From SZUA-430 sp965227535 (GTDB taxonomy: Bacteria; Pseudomonadota; Alphaproteobacteria; Micropepsales; Micropepsaceae), in assembly GCA_965227535.1 (NCBI GenBank), contig OZ245761.1, positions 3,162,001 through 3,226,000 on the forward strand: a DNA stretch of 64,000 nt. The letters run 5' to 3'. Positions 40,392 to 48,638 of this stretch are shown one piece after another; the first letter of the stretch is position 1, and each line of letters begins with the position of its first letter. Both the position numbers and the translations under genes were made by a program. Under the pieces are notes generated by a model. That model was given only the letters and a program-made list of their open reading frames with translations. It made no database searches and was not told the DNA's origin.

Positions 40392-41087
40392 CTAAGCGGC
40401 GCCCGCCGTCGAGACCAGCTTCCAGTTCGGATCGGACGAGCGTGTATCGCGGGCAAACGTCCAAACGTCCGTCACCTCGCGCACCACACCGGCAGCGCCT
40501 TCGATCACGGCACCGGCCGCATCGCGCGTCACGCTGATCAGTTCGCTGACAAAGCGAACGGTCACTTCCGCAATCCGCCCGCGCAAGCTGACCTCTTCGA
40601 GGTTCGCCTGCTTCAAGCCGATGAACGAAACGTCCAACTGATGTCCGCCCTTCTCGCGCGACGTGATCGCGGCGTCGAAGCTGGCGTAGACATCTTCCGA
40701 CAACAGCGGCTTCAGCGTCGAACGGTCGCCCTGGGCAAACGCCCGTGCGATCATCTCATGCGCAACCTTGGCGCCGCGCACAAAGCCATCGGGCTCGAAC
40801 GACGGATCCACCTGGCGCAACGCATCCACGCCGGCGGCAAGCGGCGTGCCCGCCGGAATCTTGATCTCAGAACCCGGACGCGGAATGTCGCGCGGGCGGG
40901 GCAGGGGAACGACGTTGTCGTCTTTGCCGACGGCGGTCGGACGGCGAGCATCGACGCGCTCGCGCCGATTGATATCGATGGGGGGCTGCTCGTTACCGGT
41001 GCGCCGGCCCAGAACCGAATACAGGCGGTACAAAATAAACGCCGCAAATCCAGCCAAAATGATGAGCTCCAGCACCGTTCCACTCAT
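40392..41087 (-). CDS. Tim44-like / TimA family protein
   Basis: The 231-aa protein from ATG 41087 has an N-terminal membrane anchor (LELIILAGFAAFILYRLYSVL), a basic and Pro-rich linker, and a C-terminal Tim44-like domain (about 85-225) with AHEMIARAFAQGDRSTLKPLLSEDVYASF. Bacterial relatives (TimA) act as adaptors at the inner membrane. It lies beside secB and mltA, as in other alphaproteobacteria. Confidence 0.92.
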   Translation of the reverse strand: MSGTVLELIILAGFAAFILYRLYSVLGRRTGNEQPPIDINRRERVDARRPTAVGKDDNVVPLPRPRDIPRPGSEIKIPAGTPLAAGVDALRQVDPSFEPDGFVRGAKVAHEMIARAFAQGDRSTLKPLLSEDVYASFDAAITSREKGGHQLDVSFIGLKQANLEEVSLRGRIAEVTVRFVSELISVTRDAAGAVIEGAAGVVREVTDVWTFARDTRSSDPNWKLVSTAGAA

Positions 41088-41367
41088 TGAATTGATCCGT
41101 TGAAGGACACGCGCCACCCACTTTTTTGGTTCGTCGCCCGCGATAACCTGCCAGAGCAACCGTCAAACCCGCGCTTGGGGAAAAACCCTACAGCGGTAAA
41201 CCTTTCCGGTCCATAGCGCGCGTCGAGAGAATTTTGCGCATTCCTGCGAAGTTTCGCAGCATTTGAGCGGTTGTACGGCATTGGCTTGTGTCTGCTGCCT
41301 CCGGCGTGATAGCCACCGGCCCAAGTTGAAATCGCGCGAATTCCCCAGCTTTCAAGGACACTGACGA

Positions 41368-41877
41368 ATGAGTGATATGCCCAATGGTAACGGCAATGGC
41401 AGCGCCGCCGGCAACCCGGCCGCCGCAGATGCTGGCGCCGCGGCACAGATCCAGGTGCTCGCGCAATACGTTAAGGATTTGTCATTCGAAAACCCCGCGG
41501 CGCCGATGAGCCTGCAGGGCCAAAAGCCCGCGCTCGAAGTCGGCGTCGATGTTCAGGCCCGCGGTCTTGGTACGGATCAGTACGAAGTCTCGATCCGCGT
41601 CCGCGCCGATGCCAAGTCGGCAAACCAAACGGTCTTTGTCTGTGAAGTGACCTACGCCGGCGTGTTCTTGCTGAAGAACATCACGCAGGAAAACATCCAA
41701 CCGATCCTGCTGATCGAATGCCCGCGTCAACTGTTCCCGTTCGCCCGCCGCGTGGTGGCCGACACGACCCGCGACGGCGGGTTCCCGCCGCTGATGCTCG
41801 ATCCGATCGACTTCCTCACGCTCTACCGCGCGCAACTTGCGCAGCAGAAAACGCAAGGCGCTCAGGCTTCGGCCTGA
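41368..41877 (+). CDS. secB: Protein-export chaperone SecB
   Basis: The 169-aa protein has an N-terminal Asn/Gly/Ala-rich extension and the SecB fold: QYVKDLSFENPAAP, VFVCEVTYAGVFLLKNI and LLIECPRQLFPFARRVVADTTRDGGFPPLMLDPIDF. It keeps preproteins unfolded for SecA. It diverges from timA across a 280-bp gap and overlaps the dnaQ 3' end by 16 bp on the other strand. Confidence 0.97.
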   Translation: MSDMPNGNGNGSAAGNPAAADAGAAAQIQVLAQYVKDLSFENPAAPMSLQGQKPALEVGVDVQARGLGTDQYEVSIRVRADAKSANQTVFVCEVTYAGVFLLKNITQENIQPILLIECPRQLFPFARRVVADTTRDGGFPPLMLDPIDFLTLYRAQLAQQKTQGAQASA

Positions 41878-42560
41878 AACCAAATCGCCGATTGGCCGAG
41901 GCTGGCGATCGCCACGGCATGACGCTCAAGCTCCTCCGCGCTGATGCGCGGGGGCAGCGGTGACGGACGCGGCACCACCGGCTTGAACACGATCGCACGG
42001 TTGTCCGACGCGCCGGCATTGGCCACGAGTTCCAAGCCAGGCTGACGCCCGCCCGAAAGCTCAAGATAGACCTCGGCCAGAAGAGCCGCGTCGAGCAGGG
42101 CGCCGTGACCCTTCGCACGCCGATCATCGAGCGAGATGTCGAACCGGCGGCACAAGGCATCCAACGACGCCGACGCACCCGGAAACCGCCGCCGCGCAAT
42201 CATCAGCGTATCGACGGCGCGCGTTGACGGGATCGATCCCTTCTTCAGCTTGCCCAGTTCGGCATTCAGAAACTTGAGATCGAACTCGGCGTTGTGAATG
42301 ACGAGCCCGCTGTCCCCGATGAATTCCAAGAACCCGTCGACGACATCCGCGAACACCGGCTTGTCGCGCAAAAACTCCGTCGACAGATTCGTGATGCGCT
42401 GAGACTCCTCCGGCACATCGCGTTCGGGATTGATGTAGGCATGATACTTCGCACCCGTCGGCGTGCGGTTGCGCAGCTCGAGGCAGCCGATTTCGATGAT
42501 GCGATGGCCTTGGTTCGGATCGAGTCCGGTCGTCTCAGTATCGAGAACAATTTCACGCAT
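41862..42560 (-). CDS. dnaQ: DNA polymerase III epsilon subunit (proofreading exonuclease)
   Basis: The 232-aa protein is read from ATG 42560. It has the DEDDh exonuclease motifs: VLDTETTG (Asp7, Glu9), VIHNAEFDLKFL and the HGALLDAALLAEVYLEL block. It proofreads for DNA polymerase III. It overlaps coaE by eight bases and secB by 16. Confidence 0.95.
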   Translation of the reverse strand: MREIVLDTETTGLDPNQGHRIIEIGCLELRNRTPTGAKYHAYINPERDVPEESQRITNLSTEFLRDKPVFADVVDGFLEFIGDSGLVIHNAEFDLKFLNAELGKLKKGSIPSTRAVDTLMIARRRFPGASASLDALCRRFDISLDDRRAKGHGALLDAALLAEVYLELSGGRQPGLELVANAGASDNRAIVFKPVVPRPSPLPPRISAEELERHAVAIASLGQSAIWFQAEA

Positions 42561-43173
42561 GATTCGATGTCCAGATCTTGCCCTCACGATGCTTCAGCGC
42601 ATCGATGATCGCAACGACCTGGGCTTCGGCGTGAGCCAATCCTAGTGAAGTATCAACAACAAAGTCGGCCCGCGATCGTTTGTCGGCATCGGGCATCTGC
42701 TTCAACAAAATCGCCTCGAGTTTTTCAGGCGTCATCCCCGGCCGCGCCAACACACGCTGACGCTGAACATCGCCCGGCGCCGACACAACGACAACGACAT
42801 CCACGCGCGCCCGCCCCCCTGTCTCAAACAGCAGCGGAATATCGAGCACCACCATCCGCGCTCCCGAAGCAGCAGCAGCCTGAAGCGCCGCCCGCTGCGC
42901 CTCGCCCACCAACGGATGCACAATCAACTCAAGTTTGCGCAGCGCCTCAGGCTTCCCGACAACCTCGCGCGACAGTTTTTCGCGATCCACACGCCCGTCG
43001 ACGACGACACCCGGAAACGCAGCACCGACAGCCTCAACCGCCGCCCCGCCCTTGTCATACAGCGCATGCACCGTCGCATCTGAATCGCAAACCGGCACGC
43101 CATGACGCGCGAACATCTTCGCCGTCTCGCTCTTGCCCATGCCGATCGATCCCGTGAGCCCGACGAGCAACAT
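42553..43173 (-). CDS. coaE: Dephospho-CoA kinase
   Basis: The 206-aa protein has the P-loop GLTGSIGMGKS and the LID/CoA-binding parts DSDATVHALYDKGG and VVVSAPGDVQRQRVLAR. It performs the last step of coenzyme A synthesis. It sits in the leftward maf-aroE-coaE-dnaQ group next to the origin. Confidence 0.97.
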   Translation of the reverse strand: MLLVGLTGSIGMGKSETAKMFARHGVPVCDSDATVHALYDKGGAAVEAVGAAFPGVVVDGRVDREKLSREVVGKPEALRKLELIVHPLVGEAQRAALQAAAASGARMVVLDIPLLFETGGRARVDVVVVVSAPGDVQRQRVLARPGMTPEKLEAILLKQMPDADKRSRADFVVDTSLGLAHAEAQVVAIIDALKHREGKIWTSNHA

Positions 43174-43176
43174 CGC

Positions 43177-44019
43177 TCAGCACTCCAAGAGCGCAATCAA
43201 ATGCGCACGCAACGCCGGCGTCACCTTCGGCTCCACACCGAACCAAGCCGCAAACCCCGGCTGCGCTTGATGTAACAGCATCCCAAGCCCATCCACCGCC
43301 TTCAAACCCCGCGCCGTCGCGCGCGCCAACAACGGCGTTTCAAGCGGACGATAGACGATATCGACAACCGTCGAATGAGACGGCAGCGGCGCGAGATCAA
43401 TCTCCAACGCCGGTTGCCCCGACATACCCAAACTGGTCGTATTCACGAGCACCCCAGCCCGCACCAACGCTGCCGGCAACCCCGCCCACGCAGCAGGCTT
43501 CACACGGCCACCAAACCGCGCGGCAAGCGCTTCGGCCTTGTCCAGCGTCCGGTTCACCAGCACGACCTCGGCCGCGCCCAAGGACAACAGCGACGCAATG
43601 ACAGCTCGCGACGCCCCACCCGCGCCAAGCACGACTGCGCTCACGCCATCGAGCGTCGCAACACCGCTGTCCCGCAACAACTGCGAAAACCCATGAGCGT
43701 CCGTGTTGCGCCCACTCGCACGCCCGTTCTCGAACACCACGGTGTTGACCGCGCCCGTCAGACGCGCCGCCTCGTCATGCGTATCGACCAACGCAAACGC
43801 CGCTTCCTTATGCGGCAGGGTCACATTGAACCCACGAAAGCCCGCCTTCGGCAGCGCGCGAAATGCCTCCGCAAAATCCTCCGGCTTGATCGCGAGCGGC
43901 AGATATGCCGCGTCGAGCTTGTGCTCCGCGATCCAGTAACCGTGCAGTGCCGGCGACAGGCTGTGCGCAATCGGCCACCCCGCCACCCCTGCCAGCTTTG
44001 CCGCGCCCGAAATCGTCAT
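43177..44019 (-). CDS. aroE: Shikimate dehydrogenase
   Basis: The 280-aa enzyme has the substrate-binding AHSLSPALHGYWI, the catalytic Lys in NVTLPHKEAAFAL, Asp in RNTDAHGF, and the nucleotide-binding GAGGASRAVIASL. It reduces 3-dehydroshikimate with NADPH. It overlaps maf by four bases. Confidence 0.96.
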   Translation of the reverse strand: MTISGAAKLAGVAGWPIAHSLSPALHGYWIAEHKLDAAYLPLAIKPEDFAEAFRALPKAGFRGFNVTLPHKEAAFALVDTHDEAARLTGAVNTVVFENGRASGRNTDAHGFSQLLRDSGVATLDGVSAVVLGAGGASRAVIASLLSLGAAEVVLVNRTLDKAEALAARFGGRVKPAAWAGLPAALVRAGVLVNTTSLGMSGQPALEIDLAPLPSHSTVVDIVYRPLETPLLARATARGLKAVDGLGMLLHQAQPGFAAWFGVEPKVTPALRAHLIALLEC

Positions 44020-44612
44020 GCCCGCACCATGCCATGCGTGCGCAAAAAATCGATGAGCGGCAAGAGCGGCAATCCCTGAATGGTAAAAGCGTCGCCCTCG
44101 ATCTTCGAAAACAGCTGAATGCCCACGCCTTCCACATGATAGGCACCGACACTGCCCAAGATGTCCTCACCCGCATCCACAAGATACGCGTCGAGAAAAT
44201 CGTCGGAAAACGCCCGCATCGTCAGCCGCGCCTCCTCGACGACGCGCCAAACAACCGACCCACCGCGCGCCACACAAACCGCCGACGACAACACATGCAC
44301 CCGCCCGCGCAGCCGCTGCAGCTGCGCCCGCGCCCCATCGCGATCGGCGGGCTTTTGAAACATCTCGACGCCAAGGCTCAACACCTGATCCGCCCCGATC
44401 ACCGTTGCCTCTGGATGCCGATTGCTGATCTTCACAGCCTTCAACTCGGCCAGCACATCCGCCACATCACGCGGCTTCGCCTTCTCCGCCGCCAATGATT
44501 CAACGACCGACGTCTCGTCGACATGCGCCGCTTCCGCCGTGAAACGCAGTCCCGCCGCCCGCAACAGCCGCTGCCGCGTTGCACTGGTCGAGGCCAGGAT
44601 GAGCTCGCTCAT
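44016..44612 (-). CDS. maf: Maf family nucleoside triphosphate pyrophosphatase
   Basis: The 198-aa protein shows the Maf start ILASTSATRQRLLRAAGL, the catalytic VIGADQVLSLG and the core LRGRVHVLSSAVCV region. Maf proteins hydrolyse non-canonical or modified nucleotides and prevent their incorporation. It overlaps ppsR and aroE by four bases on each side. Confidence 0.95.
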   Translation of the reverse strand: MSELILASTSATRQRLLRAAGLRFTAEAAHVDETSVVESLAAEKAKPRDVADVLAELKAVKISNRHPEATVIGADQVLSLGVEMFQKPADRDGARAQLQRLRGRVHVLSSAVCVARGGSVVWRVVEEARLTMRAFSDDFLDAYLVDAGEDILGSVGAYHVEGVGIQLFSKIEGDAFTIQGLPLLPLIDFLRTHGMVRA

Positions 44613-45451
44613 TCGACCGGCTGTTGCCGCGCGCGGCTATGCAAAGCCAGCACCGCCGCCGCCGTCTCCTCAATCGACCGCCGCGTCACGTCGATCACCG
44701 GCCAGCCCTTCTCCGCAAACAGCCGCCGCGCAAACGCAACCTCTGCCCGCACGGAGTCGAGATCCACGTATTCCGTCTCGGTCTCTTCATTCAACGACAG
44801 CAGCCGGTTCTTCCGAATTTGGATCAACCGCTCCGGACTCGCGATCAGCCCCACAACCAAAGGCTGGCGAATGAGATCAAGTTCCGGCGGCAACGCGATG
44901 CCGAGCACGATCGGGATATTCGCCGCCTTCACACCACGGTTGGCGATGTAGATACACGTGGGCGTCTTCGACGTCCGGCTGACGCCGACCAACACCACGT
45001 CGGCGAGATCCAACGTCGCAGCGCTTTGCCCGTCGTCATGCGCCATTGTGTAGTTGAGCGCATCGATCCGCTGAAAATACTTCGCGTCCAACTCATGCTG
45101 CGCGCCAGGCCGATGGCTAAGCTCCGCACCAAGATAATTGCCCAGCAGCGTCATCACGGGATCGAGCACCGCCACCGACGGCTGCCCCAACTCCCGGCAC
45201 TTCACCTCGAGCAACCCGCGCAATTCCTCATTCACCATCGTGTGCAGCACCAGCCCCGGCGCCGCTTCGATCTCCATCAACGCACGCTCAAGCTGCTTAC
45301 GATTGCGCACCAGCGGATAGACATGCTCGATCGGCCGGCCCATATCGAACTGCGCGCATGCGGCCTTGCCGACGGCGTTCAACGTCTCGCCCGTCGAATC
45401 CGACACAAGATGCAAGTGGAAGTAGATGGCAACGCTTCGCGGACTCTGCAC
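44609..45451 (-). CDS. ppsR: PpsR-type kinase/pyrophosphorylase (DUF299)
   Basis: The 280-aa protein contains the DUF299 motifs: HLHLVSDSTGETLN, the P-loop-like GVSRTSKTPTCIYIANRG, and LIGLIASPERL-type sequence. It regulates PEP synthase or PPDK by phosphorylating and dephosphorylating it. GTG 45451 is used as start. A longer frame to 45538 would run into the origin region. A DUF299 gene flanking the origin on the side opposite hemE is a Caulobacter landmark. Confidence 0.9.
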   Translation of the reverse strand: MQSPRSVAIYFHLHLVSDSTGETLNAVGKAACAQFDMGRPIEHVYPLVRNRKQLERALMEIEAAPGLVLHTMVNEELRGLLEVKCRELGQPSVAVLDPVMTLLGNYLGAELSHRPGAQHELDAKYFQRIDALNYTMAHDDGQSAATLDLADVVLVGVSRTSKTPTCIYIANRGVKAANIPIVLGIALPPELDLIRQPLVVGLIASPERLIQIRKNRLLSLNEETETEYVDLDSVRAEVAFARRLFAEKGWPVIDVTRRSIEETAAAVLALHSRARQQPVE

Positions 45452-45828
45452 GGGGGCCTGAGGATCGTCCTGTGAATACGTGGGGTGATAAGACCGGGGA
45501 CAAAACCGGGACGCAAGGACTATGTCCCCTGACCCCACCTAACCCCTCGGTTGCGCCGTGTCATATCCACCGCACACAAGCCGATTACACGCTTTTCCAC
45601 CGCTTTTGAGAAAGCCCATTGATGCTCACCCTATCCACACCGACCAATGCACGAGACCTGAGGATTCGACACCGAATCCACATTGCATCCCCAAATGGGG
45701 ATGAAACCGAAGCCTGGGTATGACCTTGGGGATCGCCCATGCAGCGGCAGTCTGTCCCTATTGTCCACACGCCCTACATCTTCCTTCAATTCTTCAAGTA
45801 TCTATAACTTAATAGATAATTAGGTTGG
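45452..45828. other. Probable chromosomal replication origin (oriC)
   Basis: The 377-bp gap lies between divergent ppsR and hemE genes, the synteny of the Caulobacter crescentus origin. On one strand it contains DnaA-box-like 9-mers: CTATCCACA (45631, 8 of 9 matching TTATCCACA) and TTGTCCACA (45761, 8 of 9), plus weaker 7-of-9 copies at 45563, 45593 and 45674. A palindrome CATCCCCA-AA-TGGGGATG lies at 45686-45703. An A/T-rich tract at about 45781-45823, ending in a CtrA-like site, could be the unwinding element. Confidence 0.75.
45809..45823 (+). promoter_or_regulatory. CtrA-binding-like site
   Basis: TTAA-N7-TTAG differs from the CtrA consensus TTAA-N7-TTAA at the last base. It lies five bases before the hemE ATG and inside the probable origin, so it could regulate both hemE transcription and initiation. 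Confidence 0.5.
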
Positions 45829-46872
45829 ATGACGTTGGTCGAGCTTAGCGAAAAACCGATTTTGAAAGCGCTTAGCGGCCATGCGGTCGAGCCACGTCCG
45901 GTGTGGCTCATGCGCCAAGCCGGCCGCTATTTGCCCGAATATCGCGAGCTTCGAGGCAAGACCGCCGATTTCATGACCCTGTGCCTCACGCCGTCCTTGG
46001 CGGCCGAGGTCACGCTGCAGCCGATCCGCCGTTTCAACTTCGATGCGGCGATCCTCTTCGCCGATATCCTGCTGATCCCGCACGCGCTGGGCCAACGCGT
46101 CTGGTTCGAGGCCGGCGAAGGTCCGAAACTTGAAACGTTCGACGCATCGTCGCTGAAACGCTTCAAACCCGAAGGCGTTTCGACGGCCCTTGCGCCGGTG
46201 ATGGAAACGCTCGGCCGCGTGAAACGCGAACTGCCAAAGGCCACGACGCTGATCGGTTTCGCCGGCGCACCTTGGACGGTCGCGACCTACATGATCGCCG
46301 GCGGCAGCTCCGACGACAGCACTCCCGCCCGCCTCTTCGCGTACAAAAACCCAACCGACTTTGCCGCGCTGCTCAAGATCCTCGTCGAGGCAACATCGAA
46401 CTACCTGATCGCCCAAATCGACGCCGGCGCCGAAGTCCTGCAGCTCTTCGAAAGCTGGGCCGGCACCATCCCCGCCGATCACCTCGACGCCTACTCGATC
46501 AAACCGCTTCAGCAGATCATCGCCCGCGTCCACCAGCACGCACCGCAAATCCCGGTCATCGTCTTCCCGCGCGCAGCCGGCGCCAACTACCCGCGCTACG
46601 CCGAGACCAACGCCACGGCGATCTCGTTCGATAGCCACACTTCGCTTGGATGGGCGCGAAAGCAGTTCAAACCGAACGTCGCGCTCCAAGGCAATCTGGA
46701 CCCGTTGGCGCTGATCGCCGGGGGCAAAGCCCTCACCGACGCCGTCGATCGTGTCCTCGCCGACACCCGTGGCACGCCGCATGTTTTCAATCTCGGCCAC
46801 GGCATCCGCCCCGAAACGCCGATCGCGCATGTCGAGCAACTCCTGACGCAAATCAGAGGCACGCGCGCATGA
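45829..46872 (+). CDS. hemE: Uroporphyrinogen decarboxylase
   Basis: The 347-aa enzyme has the signature RPVWLMRQAGRYLPEYRELR and the catalytic Asp region FNFDAAILFADILLIPHALG. It also has the conserved GFAGAPWTVATYMI. It removes four acetate carboxyls of uroporphyrinogen III. It is the first gene right of the origin and overlaps hemH by four bases. The CtrA-like site abuts its start. Confidence 0.97.
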   Translation: MTLVELSEKPILKALSGHAVEPRPVWLMRQAGRYLPEYRELRGKTADFMTLCLTPSLAAEVTLQPIRRFNFDAAILFADILLIPHALGQRVWFEAGEGPKLETFDASSLKRFKPEGVSTALAPVMETLGRVKRELPKATTLIGFAGAPWTVATYMIAGGSSDDSTPARLFAYKNPTDFAALLKILVEATSNYLIAQIDAGAEVLQLFESWAGTIPADHLDAYSIKPLQQIIARVHQHAPQIPVIVFPRAAGANYPRYAETNATAISFDSHTSLGWARKQFKPNVALQGNLDPLALIAGGKALTDAVDRVLADTRGTPHVFNLGHGIRPETPIAHVEQLLTQIRGTRA

Positions 46873-47906
46873 GAGTGGCCGTCGTGCTCTTCAACCTCGG
46901 CGGCCCGTCATCGCTAGAGGCGGTCGAACCGTTCCTGTTCAACCTGTTCAACGACGGCGCCATCATCCGCGTGCCCCAGCCGCTGCGTTGGCTGATCGCG
47001 CGCCTGATCTCAAAACGCCGCGCACCGATCGCCCGCGCCATCTACGCCAAGATGGGGGGCTCGTCGCCCATCCTCGGCCAAACCTACAATCAAGCGTCGG
47101 CACTGCGCACGGCATTGATGGGCGACGGCACGACCTACGAAATCTTCGTCGCCATGCGCTACACGACCCCGCGGGCGTCCGACGTCACGGAGCAGGTCCG
47201 CCGCTTCCGCCCGAACAAGATCGTCCTCCTGCCGCTCTACCCGCAATTCTCGACCACCACGACCCGCTCCTCGATGCGCGAGTGGGTCCGCAATGCGCGC
47301 GATAAAGAACTGAGCGCGCCGGTGTCGGCCGTCTGCTGCTATCCGAAGGACGTAGGCTTCATCACCGCACAAGCCGCCCTCATCGCGGAAGAAATCGCGA
47401 AGGTCCCGCCGAACGTCCGCTTCCGCCTACTGTTCTCGGCGCACGGCCTACCCGAACGCATCGTCACCGGCGGGGACCCCTATCAGGCCCAAGTAGAAGA
47501 CACAGCAAAGGCACTGGTCACCGCCCTGAACCGACCCGACCTCGACTGGCAAGTCTGTTTCCAAAGCCGCGTCGGCCCTATGAAATGGATCGGCCCGTCG
47601 ACCGACGACGAAATCAAACGCGCCGGCAATGAGGGGCTCGCCCTCGTCGTGGCGCCGATCGCCTTCGTGTCGGAACACTCGGAGACGCTGGTCGAACTCG
47701 ACATGGAATACGCGCATCTCGCGACCGAGTGCGGCGTCCCGCACTACCTGCGCGTTCCCACCGTCGGAACCCATCCGGACTTTATCGAAGGCCTGGCGAA
47801 ACTCGTCCGCGGCTCGCTCGAACATCCCGGCACCCGCTCGGGCAGCGGCATCCGACTGTGCCCGGCCAAATGCGGGGAGTGCGCCATGGAGAGGAAAGTG
47901 GCATGA
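46869..47906 (+). CDS. hemH: Ferrochelatase
   Basis: The 345-aa protein is read from ATG 46869, overlapping the hemE stop. It has FNLGGPSSLEAVEPFL, the active-site FSAHGLPERIV and VAPIAFVSEHSETLVELDMEY. The C-terminus ends LCPAKCGECAMERK, with three clustered Cys; ferrochelatase of Caulobacter is known to hold a [2Fe-2S] cluster, so a cluster is possible here. It inserts iron into protoporphyrin IX. Confidence 0.95.
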   Translation: MRVAVVLFNLGGPSSLEAVEPFLFNLFNDGAIIRVPQPLRWLIARLISKRRAPIARAIYAKMGGSSPILGQTYNQASALRTALMGDGTTYEIFVAMRYTTPRASDVTEQVRRFRPNKIVLLPLYPQFSTTTTRSSMREWVRNARDKELSAPVSAVCCYPKDVGFITAQAALIAEEIAKVPPNVRFRLLFSAHGLPERIVTGGDPYQAQVEDTAKALVTALNRPDLDWQVCFQSRVGPMKWIGPSTDDEIKRAGNEGLALVVAPIAFVSEHSETLVELDMEYAHLATECGVPHYLRVPTVGTHPDFIEGLAKLVRGSLEHPGTRSGSGIRLCPAKCGECAMERKVA

Positions 47907-48346
47907 GCGAAACCCTGCTGGCGCTTTATCCGTGGATTAAGGCCCTTCACATCATCGCCGTCATCGCTTGGATGGCCGGCATGCTCTATCTGCCGCGCCT
48001 CTTCGTCTATCACTGCGAGACACAACCCGGGACGCCCGAATACGACCGCTTCGTCGTCATGGAACGCAAGCTCATGCGGGTCATCATCAACCCCTCGATG
48101 GTCGCGGTTTGGGTGTTGGGTCTAACGCTGGCCTACAGTCTCGATGTCTGGACGCAGGGTTGGCTCCACTTGAAACTGCTCCTCGTCATCATCATGTCTG
48201 GCCTTCAGGGCATGCTGTCCCGCTATCGGCGGGACTTCGAGCAGGGCAAAAACACCAAGACCCAGCGGTTCTACCGGATCATTAACGAAGTCCCCGCTGT
48301 TCTTATGATGCTGATCGTGATCCTGGTGGTGGTGAAGCCCTTCTAA
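47903..48346 (+). CDS. hemJ: Protoporphyrinogen oxidase HemJ
   Basis: The 147-aa membrane protein starts at ATG 47903, overlapping the hemH stop. It contains four helices with KALHIIAVIAWMAGMLYLPRLFVYH, where the His near residue 16 is conserved and needed in HemJ, and NPSMVAVWVLGLTLAY. HemJ oxidises protoporphyrinogen IX in bacteria without HemG or HemY. The gene completes a hemE-hemH-hemJ transcription unit. Confidence 0.92.
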   Translation: MSETLLALYPWIKALHIIAVIAWMAGMLYLPRLFVYHCETQPGTPEYDRFVVMERKLMRVIINPSMVAVWVLGLTLAYSLDVWTQGWLHLKLLLVIIMSGLQGMLSRYRRDFEQGKNTKTQRFYRIINEVPAVLMMLIVILVVVKPF

Positions 48347-48638
48347 GACCACCAAAATTGAGGCCCTGTCTCAAAAAAGGCCTCTTCAAACTTGTCCCCG
48401 ACTAGGCTACAAGTGATTTGTCTCCCGACACGTCCGGAAACAACGCCCGTCAACGGAGCCGCCGTCATAGCGCTGTAGTGCGCAACGGATAAGGCTTGTG
48501 ACAGGCAAAATCCCAGCCATCGCTGAGACTGTTCCGAACGCCCCCTTCCCCTTCAGTGCCGCGGTTCCCTTCTAGAACTTGGAACCAAGCGCCTGAGCCT
48601 CCCATTACCAGTCTGATTCACCAGAGAGTTATCTTCCG
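48347..48638 (+). promoter_or_regulatory. rho leader region
   Basis: No gene is supported in these 292 bp. A GAGGCC/GGCCTC hairpin (48361-48385) near the hemJ stop lacks a clear T-run, so it is at best a weak terminator. The long leader could serve Rho autoregulation, as in other bacteria; no specific motif is visible. Confidence 0.4.

Noticed and set aside
42645..43157. 170-aa plus-strand frame over coaE
   Set aside because: Pro/Arg/His-rich antisense frame of a clear CoaE.
48361..48385. Hairpin after hemJ as a terminator
   Set aside because: The 6-bp stem has a long loop and no T-run; too weak to claim.
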